Below, piece by piece: positions 6,381-12,258 of a stretch of 12,258 nt of DNA. The DNA comes from JBFMAI01 sp964462635 (GTDB lineage: Bacteria > Planctomycetota > Phycisphaerae > UBA1845 > Fen-1342): the NCBI GenBank assembly GCA_964462635.1, contig CAYWYJ010000114.1:1-12258 (forward strand). Direction: 5' to 3'. Each line of letters opens with the position of its first letter. Position 1 is the first letter of the stretch. A model generated the notes under the pieces. That model searched no databases and was not told the origin of the DNA. It saw nothing but the letters and a program-made list of their open reading frames with translations. The position numbers and the translations under genes were made by a program.

Positions 6381-7238
6381 CTACGATTGGCCAGCTTCCG
6401 TGGTCGTCTGACCGACGGTCACCACACCGCAGTACCCCTCCTGGGGCACAAGGTAGAAGTCCACCGTCACGTTCTCACCTTCGTAGTACTCGTTCGGCTT
6501 CCGCGCGCCGCCAAAGCTGAAGAACAACCCGGGCCGCAGAGGCTGGCACTCGTAGACGTCGACCTGGGCCAGCGTCTTGAGCCCCCCGCGGCCGGTGGCA
6601 CCCGCAAACGGGGCCTCGGCATCGCCCGCCGGTTCGGCCGTCAACACACGCCCGTCCTCGCCGGTGAAATAGAACGCGACACTCTCGCACGACACCGGTG
6701 GCTCGGAAAAGAGCAGAATCGCGTCCGGCGTCACCAGGGTCATCGACGTCGAGATGGGGGTCACCTGGCCCTGTTGCTGACCAGGCTCCCCTCCGGTCCC
6801 CCCGGTCGTGGTGGCCCGGCGCAGAAGAACGCTGCTGGCGCCCGCCGTGCCACCGCCCTCGTAGACCAACGTTCCAATGGGCAACGTGTGGGCCGCCCCG
6901 AGTCGGACCTCGCGGGTGAGCTGCACATACCCCCCGCGCAGCAGGGCGTCCTGCTGTTGCGCCGAACGAATGCTGCTCACGTTGACCCAGGCGACCAAAG
7001 TGGTGTTGACGTCGGCCTCGGCGGAGTTGTTCCGCAACGTGATCGTCATGTCGCGGCGGAACTGGATCTGTGTCCCGGTGCCGCTGGCCGCGCCCTCATC
7101 GGACCGTTGCTGCTGGCCGGCGACGCCGTACTCCTCCGTGTAGCCGAGGAACGGGTTGCGTTCGACGGCGTCGAGGGAACACGCGGCGAGCGTAACCCCC
7201 AGGCCAGCCAGACAGGACCACCGCAAACACGCCTTCAT
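6381..7238 (-). CDS. Secreted lipoprotein of unknown family
   Basis: A 285-residue predicted lipoprotein. The signal peptide MKACLRWSCLAGLGVTLAAC ends in a lipobox (LAAC) with C20 as the lipidated residue, followed by SLD. The mature part begins with a Gln/Gly/Ser-rich linker (about 38-58), then beta-rich sequence starting TITLRNNS (65-72), a second Gly/Gln-rich linker (about 142-160), and a C-terminal beta-rich part with C184, C231 and C270. I recognise no family. The alternation of hydrophobic strands and the NxS/T-near-start and Cys-near-end layout faintly recall the two lipoproteins at 10208-11331, but this is not strong enough to call homology. GAGGT at 7244-7248 supports the ATG at 7238; the in-frame ATG at 7253 (MKRSV) is an alternative. 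It lies 33 bases downstream of the FG-GAP gene and 64 upstream of the PKD gene, so it is probably co-transcribed. Confidence 0.85.
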   Translation of the reverse strand: MKACLRWSCLAGLGVTLAACSLDAVERNPFLGYTEEYGVAGQQQRSDEGAASGTGTQIQFRRDMTITLRNNSAEADVNTTLVAWVNVSSIRSAQQQDALLRGGYVQLTREVRLGAAHTLPIGTLVYEGGGTAGASSVLLRRATTTGGTGGEPGQQQGQVTPISTSMTLVTPDAILLFSEPPVSCESVAFYFTGEDGRVLTAEPAGDAEAPFAGATGRGGLKTLAQVDVYECQPLRPGLFFSFGGARKPNEYYEGENVTVDFYLVPQEGYCGVVTVGQTTTEAGQS

Positions 7239-7243
7239 AACGG

Positions 7244-7248
7244 ACCTC
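7244..7248 (-). promoter_or_regulatory. Ribosome binding site favouring the internal start of the lipoprotein gene
   Basis: GAGGT on the minus strand lies five bases before the ATG at 7238. The upstream in-frame ATG at 7253 has only GGGAAG seven bases away, a less contiguous match to the anti-Shine-Dalgarno. The site falls inside the longer reading, so the two starts are exclusive predictions. Confidence 0.5.
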
Positions 7249-7271
7249 TTCATTCTATCGCTTCCCAGGCG

Positions 7272-10163
7272 TCAGTCCCGAACACCGTACAGCAGGTACA
7301 CCTCGCCCGCGCGGACACGGTTACGGGGAGCCGCCCGGACGGAACCCAGAAGGAGGTCGCCGGCACCGTCTCCGTCAACGTCCCCGGCAGAACCAATTCC
7401 GAAACTGCGGTCGCCCTGCTCGCCGAGGCCGGCGCCAAGATAATCGCCACTGTTGCGTCCGATAAACATAACTCCCGGCAGAGCGTCGGTGCCGATGTAG
7501 CGGAGTTCGAGAATTCCGGGTTGCCCGCCCGGCGTGCGTCTCGACGCTAAGTCCCGCGCCCCGTAGACCAAGTACACCACGCCACAATTGCGCCGGTCCA
7601 CGTCGACTTTGCCGTCGAGATCCAGATCAATGCGGACAGACCGCCCGGGGGCCGCGATTAGGATATCGTCATGGCCGTCGCCATCGATGTCCCCCACGCC
7701 CGCGACGCGGGCCCCGGCCAAGTCGTTCTCGTTCTCCCCGACGAAGACGACGCCGAGTCCCCGCTGCGGCAGCTCCATGAACGGGATTTCGGTCTCGGTC
7801 AGGTTGCCCACATCGCGCGCGCCGAGAAACACGGCGGCCCCACCGCGGCTGTTGTTGAGCTGGGGCGATCCGATGACCACGTCGGCATAGCCATCATGAT
7901 TGAAATCGCCGGCACTGTCCTGGGATTGGCCCAGCCGCTCGCCGGCGCCACCGATGATCCGAATGCCGTCAAAGATGCGCTGGTTGGGGCGAGTGGGCGC
8001 GTTCATCGGCAGTCCGAGCTCTTCGAGTTGAAGTTCGCCGCCGCGAATAAGATCGCGGAGACGGCCGAGAACGATGTAGCAGGCGCCGCCGCCGTCCTCC
8101 GCCAACGGGGCCCCGATCACGAGATCCAGCAAGCCGTCACCATTCAGGTCACCGAGCCCCTTGACGTTGCTCAGCCGCGCTCCGGGCACGTTCGACCAAA
8201 ACCGAACGCTGTTCTCGGGCGTGGCGATTCGCTCGTCGATCACCCGGGCGCACGGCTCGCTGTCGTCGGGATCCACGACGAACCCCGGCGAGTAAAGGAG
8301 GTCGTCCATGACGTAGTGATACGGCCCGCCGTGGGGAATCAGCCGGTCGCCGCTGCTCTGCTGCGACCCTGGGTAGTTGAACGTGTCGTTGCTGGGTGGC
8401 CCGTTGGTGTTGGTCCATGGATAGAAGCCGGATTTCACGTCGCAGAAGAACGTGCTGATAACACCTGCTCCGGGCACACTGTGGGTCAGCCGCAGGACGC
8501 TACTTAGTGGATCGCGGTTCGGGGCGGCCATGACAATGCTGTCGAAGTCCCAGGCGGCGACGGACTCGCCGAATTGGTCGCCGGACTCGCTACTGGCGAA
8601 GCGGCAGCCCAGGCGGACGGCGCCGCGATTGAGGACGCCGTTGACGTCCACGATGTGCTGGTGAAACCTGGTGTCGGGGCACCCCGCCAGAGGAAACGGG
8701 GCCTTGGGCCCCTCGAACCCCTCGTCGCAGGGGCAGGGGTTCTCGGGATCGGGATCGTTGGGGTCGACCGGCCCGCAGATGTTGCACGTGAGAGGCACGT
8801 GGGCGACGGTCCCAAACTCGGCCAGATTGAATACGTTCCGTCCCGGAAACCCCAGGTCCGGTCGCAGCGAGGAGCCGGCCGCCACAACCACCGCGCCACT
8901 GCGGAAGTAGCCGTTGGGATCCAGCGGAGCGAAGTTGTTGATCCCCGTTAGTCCGCCAAGGGAGACGGAATCCGTGAAGGGAATGCCGAAGGCCATTTCG
9001 CGCACTCCGTCGCCGTCCCAATCGGACAAGAGCGCGAAGCTCGTGATCCCGCGACTGGGGCGGATCGGGTCGGCCACCTCAGGCACGCCAGTGTAGACCT
9101 CGCCGCGAAAGAGCGTTCCCGTCGAGTTGAAGTGAATCCGGCCGCTAAAGCGCTTGGCCCGCCCGTAGACGAGATAAGCTTCTCCAACGCCGGTGCGTTG
9201 CAGGTTCACGCTGTAGCGCGACTTGCCGAACTGCGCCATCGCCAGAAAGTCGCCGAAGCCGTCGCGGTCGATGTCGCCGATCGTGCTGACGAAGCTGCCG
9301 ACGTTGTCCCGGGGATTGAAGCCCTCAAAGACGGCGCCGGCGACCTCGCCACGGCCGAGGGCCAGGTCCCGCAAGTCAATCGCCCCCGCCAGCCGCGCTC
9401 GCAGCCGGACGCTGCCCGGCGCGTAGAACGGGAACGAGTTGCGGCCGTCCGAGACAACCGCCAGCAGGCGATACAGCCCCGGCTCGAACTCGATCGTGGG
9501 CAGGTCGAACGCGAAGCTGTCGCCGGTCTGCGACTGGCTGCGGAACAGGAAGACTTCGTTGCCGTTCGGCGTGTCGTCGGGATCGAGGAATATCTCGACG
9601 GTGTTCGTGGAATCCGGGTCGTCCAGCTCCCACGCGACGCTGAAACGGGGGACAATCGCCGCCGCGCGGTCGTACGCGAAGGTGCCGCGCGGAGAGGTGA
9701 AAAACAGGTCCGGGGCCTGGTCGATGGTCACGCGGCCCGGGGCATAGTCGTAGGCGACGATCTTGCCCACCTGCTCCATCACGACACCGACGTAGTATGT
9801 CCCGCGCTTGAGCCGCGTGGTGTCCACCAGGGCCGTGGACTGCGTGAGGCCGAGATTCGAGAACGCCTCGGTCTCGTTCTTGTTGTCCGGGGTCTGGTCT
9901 TCGTCCACGATGACGTTGAGCACGGCGGTGCGCGTGGAGGCGAAGGCCCGCCAGTTGACCTCGACCTGCGTCCCGCCGGTGATCGACAGGTCCGCCACGG
10001 GGGTCAGCACCTCGACCAGCGGCGTGGAGCGTAGGACCGTGGTGTCGCCGGTGCCCCCGGCGACGTATTCCACGGGCGAAATCCCGAGGGGACAGCCGCC
10101 CAACGCCAAGACCAGGATCAGGCCGGCTCCCGCCGCCGCGCCAATTCGCGTGAATCTACTCAT
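7272..10163 (-). CDS. FG-GAP seven-repeat beta-propeller lipoprotein with two N-terminal sandwich modules
   Basis: A 963-residue predicted lipoprotein: the signal ends in LALGGC with C24 lipidated. Residues about 45-145 and 150-256 are two related beta modules (compare NVIVDEDQTPDNKNE with EIFLDPDDTPNGNE, and KRGTYYVGVV...YAPGRVTI with EPGLYRLLAV...YAPGSVRL). Then come integrin-alpha-type FG-GAP repeats with Ca-binding DxDxDG loops: GDIDRDG (296-302), SDWDGDG (380-386), GDLNGDG (671-677), GDFNHDG (752-758), GDIDGDG (824-830) and GDVDGDG (927-933). A degenerate repeat (about 529-551, DQFGESVAAWDFDSIVMAAP) has lost its loop. Seven in all would close a propeller. A Cys-rich insert (460-495, with CNIC and CPC) splits repeats two and three, and about 120 residues separate three and four. 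The ATG at 10163 has GGAG six bases upstream. Likely role is Ca-dependent binding or adhesion at the cell surface; the partner is unknown. Confidence 0.9.
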   Translation of the reverse strand: MSRFTRIGAAAGAGLILVLALGGCPLGISPVEYVAGGTGDTTVLRSTPLVEVLTPVADLSITGGTQVEVNWRAFASTRTAVLNVIVDEDQTPDNKNETEAFSNLGLTQSTALVDTTRLKRGTYYVGVVMEQVGKIVAYDYAPGRVTIDQAPDLFFTSPRGTFAYDRAAAIVPRFSVAWELDDPDSTNTVEIFLDPDDTPNGNEVFLFRSQSQTGDSFAFDLPTIEFEPGLYRLLAVVSDGRNSFPFYAPGSVRLRARLAGAIDLRDLALGRGEVAGAVFEGFNPRDNVGSFVSTIGDIDRDGFGDFLAMAQFGKSRYSVNLQRTGVGEAYLVYGRAKRFSGRIHFNSTGTLFRGEVYTGVPEVADPIRPSRGITSFALLSDWDGDGVREMAFGIPFTDSVSLGGLTGINNFAPLDPNGYFRSGAVVVAAGSSLRPDLGFPGRNVFNLAEFGTVAHVPLTCNICGPVDPNDPDPENPCPCDEGFEGPKAPFPLAGCPDTRFHQHIVDVNGVLNRGAVRLGCRFASSESGDQFGESVAAWDFDSIVMAAPNRDPLSSVLRLTHSVPGAGVISTFFCDVKSGFYPWTNTNGPPSNDTFNYPGSQQSSGDRLIPHGGPYHYVMDDLLYSPGFVVDPDDSEPCARVIDERIATPENSVRFWSNVPGARLSNVKGLGDLNGDGLLDLVIGAPLAEDGGGACYIVLGRLRDLIRGGELQLEELGLPMNAPTRPNQRIFDGIRIIGGAGERLGQSQDSAGDFNHDGYADVVIGSPQLNNSRGGAAVFLGARDVGNLTETEIPFMELPQRGLGVVFVGENENDLAGARVAGVGDIDGDGHDDILIAAPGRSVRIDLDLDGKVDVDRRNCGVVYLVYGARDLASRRTPGGQPGILELRYIGTDALPGVMFIGRNSGDYLGAGLGEQGDRSFGIGSAGDVDGDGAGDLLLGSVRAAPRNRVRAGEVYLLYGVRD

Positions 10164-10207
10164 GCCGCACTCCAACGTCCGCGACCGCCGCCCGCGCGGC
10201 GTCGCGC

Positions 10208-10774
10208 TCACGAGCCCGCTCGGCGAATGTAGGCGAACGTCTGATAACCCGACGCGCTGACGCTCGACGCTTGCACGGTGAAGGTCAGTCCGTCGCCGCA
10301 ATCGAAGTTGGTGCCCTCCAGCAGCAAGACGCCGAAGGGGTCCACCTCGATGAAGGGCGCGCTGTCCAGCAGGGTCGTGTCGCCGGCCACGGTGGCGGTG
10401 TCGATGAGGTAGACCAGCGCGCCGGGCTGACTGAGGTTCGAGACGTCGCCGATGGTGATTTCCTTGACCGGGCAGACCAGCATCTGGCCGCTCTTGTCGC
10501 CGGGGCCGACGACGGTGGTGTAGTTCTGCACCTTGTCGTCCCCATCGCGGTAGGCGATGACGACGGAGACCCAGCGGTCGGTCCGGTTTTCGACCGCGAC
10601 CAGCAGGCCGGGGGCGTCGCCGGGAAGACTGGCGACGCGCGTGCCCAGTCCGAGCGCGCCGAGCAGGTTCGGGTTAAGCAGCGACGACGCTTCATTGAGC
10701 AGCCCGCAGCCCGCCAGCGCCCCGCACAGGGCCAAGCCCGCCCATCGCATCCGCAGTCGGAACCGTCCTGCCAT
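10208..10774 (-). CDS. Small secreted lipoprotein, paralogue of its upstream neighbour
   Basis: A 188-residue predicted lipoprotein of unknown function. The signal peptide ends LAGC with C23 lipidated, followed by GLL. The mature protein reads as one compact beta domain. It aligns along its length with the product of 10795-11331: CGLL at the lipidation site, NPNLLGALGLG versus DPDLAGRLGLD, a hydrophobic strand ending VENRT versus FANST, VCPV (100-103) versus ECPV (101-104), and FDCGD versus FFCGD near the end. The CPV and CGD cysteines are shared and could form a disulfide. The ATG at 10774 was chosen because AAGGAG lies nine bases upstream and it starts the signal peptide; the open frame extends 85 codons upstream into the neighbouring gene with no credible sequence. 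It is 20 bases after the paralogue and 44 bases before the FG-GAP gene, so one transcript is likely. Confidence 0.87.
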   Translation of the reverse strand: MAGRFRLRMRWAGLALCGALAGCGLLNEASSLLNPNLLGALGLGTRVASLPGDAPGLLVAVENRTDRWVSVVIAYRDGDDKVQNYTTVVGPGDKSGQMLVCPVKEITIGDVSNLSQPGALVYLIDTATVAGDTTLLDSAPFIEVDPFGVLLLEGTNFDCGDGLTFTVQASSVSASGYQTFAYIRRAGS

Positions 10775-10794
10775 GCCGTCTTGCTCCTTCCCGA

Positions 10795-11331
10795 TCAGCG
10801 ACCACGAATGACGCGGACGCTCACGGCGTAGGTGGCCGTGTCGCCGGTGCCGATCGCGGACACGCGAATCTCGATGACATCCCCGCAGAAGAAGCCGTCG
10901 CCCGAGATCAGGGGCGGGCCGGCGTATTCGACCTGCGCGGCTTCTCCCGCGGCTTGAACAACCACGGCCAGACCACTGGGCGTGAAGGTGGAATCCAGGC
11001 TGCCGGGGGAAATCACGCCGACCGGACACTCCAGTACCTCGTTGCGCACGTTGCCGGACGGCACATCAACGCTGAAATTGCGCGAGTAGCCGGCCAGGTT
11101 GTTGGCGTCCCGCGACCAGTACGCGTTGAACGCCGCCGGGTACCGTGTCGAATTGGCGAACGCGACGATCACGGTGCCTTGCTGAGGCTTGATGGTGGCC
11201 GGGTCGAGGCCGAGCCGGCCGGCCAGGTCGGGGTCGAAGAAGTCCACCAAGAGGCCACAGCCGCCGGCCGCGATCAGAACCAGCCCGCCAAGGGCCGCCG
11301 GCCAGGCTGGGCGCTTCGCTTTACGGAACAT
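10795..11331 (-). CDS. Small secreted lipoprotein, first gene of the surface-protein block
   Basis: A 178-residue predicted lipoprotein of unknown function. The n-region MFRKAKR and a hydrophobic core lead to AAGGC with C25 lipidated, then GLL. The mature domain has FFDPDLAGRLGLD (31-43), a strand ending FANST (58-62), ECPVGVI (101-107) and FFCGDVIEIRVSAI (147-160). These landmarks are shared in the same order with the next gene's product, so the two arose by tandem duplication, although sequence identity is modest. The ATG at 11331 was chosen because GGAG lies seven bases upstream; the open frame begins with GTG at 11352. It is probably the promoter-proximal gene of the 4868-11331 block, since a 248-base spacer separates it from apt upstream. 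No enzyme motif is visible, and a structural or binding role is a guess. Confidence 0.87.
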   Translation of the reverse strand: MFRKAKRPAWPAALGGLVLIAAGGCGLLVDFFDPDLAGRLGLDPATIKPQQGTVIVAFANSTRYPAAFNAYWSRDANNLAGYSRNFSVDVPSGNVRNEVLECPVGVISPGSLDSTFTPSGLAVVVQAAGEAAQVEYAGPPLISGDGFFCGDVIEIRVSAIGTGDTATYAVSVRVIRGR

Positions 11332-11579
11332 GAACGGTCTCCGCTCGGGCACGCGGCCGTTGGGCCGCGACGACGCTTCCCTGCAACGGGGATGTACCCC
11401 GAAAACGGGAATCGGGCAAGTCGTCCGGGGCCGGGTCCGCCGGACCCAAGCCAGTAGTATTGTGGGGCGGTCGCCAAGTTCCAGGGTGTCTCAGGTGACG
11501 GCCGCGGCCCCCTGCGCCCGGCGCCGGCCAAGGGGCTCACTGCGCTCGCTGTCGGGGCGGCCACCACCCGTCGGGCTCC
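11332..11579. other. Intergenic spacer upstream of the surface-protein block
   Basis: A 248-base non-coding gap between apt (upstream) and the first lipoprotein gene, both on the minus strand, long enough for an apt terminator and a new promoter. It holds a perfect 7-1-7 inverted repeat at 11433-11447 (GGGTCCG C CGGACCC), a small GGGG-ATGTA-CCCC hairpin near 11387-11399, and a minus-strand GGAACTT (about 11477-11483) discussed below. Just after the apt stop is a CGAGCGCAGTGAGC-like stretch that may be a repeat remnant. No T-rich terminator was found, and no open frame here has coding character. Confidence 0.5.
11433..11447. repeat. Perfect 15-base inverted repeat in the spacer before the lipoprotein operon
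   Basis: GGGTCCG and CGGACCC are exact inverted copies around a single C. It lies about 100 bases upstream of the lipoprotein start, just downstream (on the minus strand) of the best promoter-like sequence. It could be an operator, a leader hairpin or a weak terminator for apt; no T tract follows on either strand. Confidence 0.45.
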
Positions 11580-12137
11580 TCAATACGTAATCACGCTGAA
11601 CACCGGGTGGTCACCCAAGAGGGCGCGCCCGCCGAGGGCGGCCAACTCGATCAGCACCGCCACGGCCTCGATCCTGGCCCCGGATTCCCGCACCAGGCCG
11701 CAGCAGGCCGCCAGCGTGCCGCCGGTGGCCAGCAGGTCGTCCACAACCAGCACGCGCTGCCCCGGTTGGATCGCGTCCACGTGCATTTCGAGGGCATCCG
11801 TGCCGTATTCGAGGGCGTATTCGTGCCGCCGGGTCCGGGCCGGCAGCTTGCCGGGTTTTCGGACGGGGACGAACCCGGCCGAGAGCACTTTGGCGACCGC
11901 GGTGCCGAAGATGAACCCGCGGGACTCGGCGCCCACGACGAGGTCGATGTGGCTGGCGCGGAACGGCTGGGCCATCAGTTCCACGGCCATCGCCAACCCC
12001 GACGGGTCCGCGAGCAGCGGCGTAATGTCGCGAAACAGGACGCCCGGTTTGGGGAAGTCGGGGACGGCGCGAATCAGGCGTTTGAGGTCGGCGGCGTCGG
12101 ACACCGCGCGCCACGCCTCCGCTTGTGTTGGGCCCAT
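11580..12137 (-). CDS. apt: Adenine phosphoribosyltransferase
   Basis: This enzyme salvages adenine by joining it to PRPP to give AMP and pyrophosphate in the cytoplasm. The 185-residue protein follows the bacterial APRT pattern throughout: DFPKPGVLFRDITPLLADP (27-45), GAESRGFIFG (69-78), GFVPVRKPGKLPA (88-100), YALEYGTDALEMHVDAI (107-123) and the PRPP-binding VLVVDDLLATGGT (129-141). The C-terminus (VFSVITY) is slightly short compared with Escherichia coli but intact. The ATG at 12137 was chosen because it gives an N-terminus of normal APRT length, with GAGG about eleven bases upstream. In-frame ATG at 12167 and GTG at 12206 would add non-conserved Arg-rich residues. It has no obvious functional tie to the surface proteins downstream. 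Confidence 0.96.
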   Translation of the reverse strand: MGPTQAEAWRAVSDAADLKRLIRAVPDFPKPGVLFRDITPLLADPSGLAMAVELMAQPFRASHIDLVVGAESRGFIFGTAVAKVLSAGFVPVRKPGKLPARTRRHEYALEYGTDALEMHVDAIQPGQRVLVVDDLLATGGTLAACCGLVRESGARIEAVAVLIELAALGGRALLGDHPVFSVITY

Positions 12138-12206
12138 CGCCACCCGCACCTCAGCCACACGAGCCATCCGTCGTCGCCGGAACCGGTCCCCCGCGCGGCA
12201 CCCCAC

Positions 12207-12258
12207 GCGGGCCGGGCGGCGGGGGGGCCCGCCGCGGCCCCCCCCCGAGAAGGGCGGG
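12207..12258. other. GC homopolymer-rich window edge
   Basis: Contains a run of seven G and a run of nine C within a GC-only imperfect hairpin (12209-12240). Nothing coding can be supported. It may be a real GC hairpin upstream of apt or low-quality sequence at a contig end. Confidence 0.4.

Noticed and set aside
6264..7550. 428-codon plus-strand frame spanning the unknown lipoprotein gene
   Set aside because: It crosses two real minus-strand genes and a spacer and shows no domain or signal; the minus-strand frames have export signals, ribosome sites and operon spacing.
9132..10034. 300-codon open frame on the plus strand over the FG-GAP gene
   Set aside because: Antisense shadow of a gene with FG-GAP motifs and a lipoprotein signal; composition is that of a complementary-strand frame.
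10775..11029. N-terminal extension of the second small lipoprotein
   Set aside because: It overlaps the paralogue gene, is Arg-rich, and would bury the lipoprotein signal; the ATG at 10774 has a good Shine-Dalgarno.
1..12258. CRISPR array, tRNA, rRNA or transposase gene
   Set aside because: No regularly spaced direct repeats, no tRNA-like cloverleaf or rRNA stretch recognised, and no transposase or integrase motifs in any frame. A covariance-model scan was not possible here.

Overview
The window is GC-rich bacterial chromosome with nine protein-coding genes packed on both strands. No RNA gene, CRISPR array or insertion sequence was seen. The likely source is a planctomycete-type bacterium. 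This is inferred from the very high GC, the many small secreted lipoproteins, an FG-GAP propeller lipoprotein, a PKD protein with a C-terminal anchor-like tail, and a GC-rich dispersed palindrome of a kind I associate with planctomycete genomes. No marker gene settles the phylum.

Layout. Bases 151-1227 (minus) encode a Tat-exported glycosylasparaginase-type Ntn hydrolase. A 184-base divergent spacer follows. On the plus strand, 1412-4844 is a tight three-gene operon: a YlbF-family small helical protein, a 704-residue GT39/ArnT-like membrane glycosyltransferase, and an LpxL/HtrB-type acyltransferase. Both junctions are stop/start overlaps (GTGA and ATGA), so translational coupling is likely and the last two products probably act on the same envelope lipid. 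Converging on this operon, 4868-11331 (minus) holds five exported proteins in a row. In transcription order they are two paralogous small lipoproteins, a 963-residue FG-GAP propeller lipoprotein, a 285-residue lipoprotein of unknown family, and a PKD-domain protein with a GxCGxG-helix-Arg tail. A 248-base spacer separates them from apt (adenine phosphoribosyltransferase, 11580-12137, minus). The last 50 bases are a GC homopolymer-rich contig edge.

Most unusual points. (1) A roughly 52-base inverted repeat lies in frame inside the glycosyltransferase gene and adds a hydrophilic loop between two membrane segments. A second, interrupted copy lies just downstream of the asparaginase gene. (2) The five-gene block of exported proteins looks like an undescribed cell-surface assembly. 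Its members carry internal duplications: two related modules in front of a seven-blade propeller, two related halves in the PKD protein, and a tandem lipoprotein gene pair.
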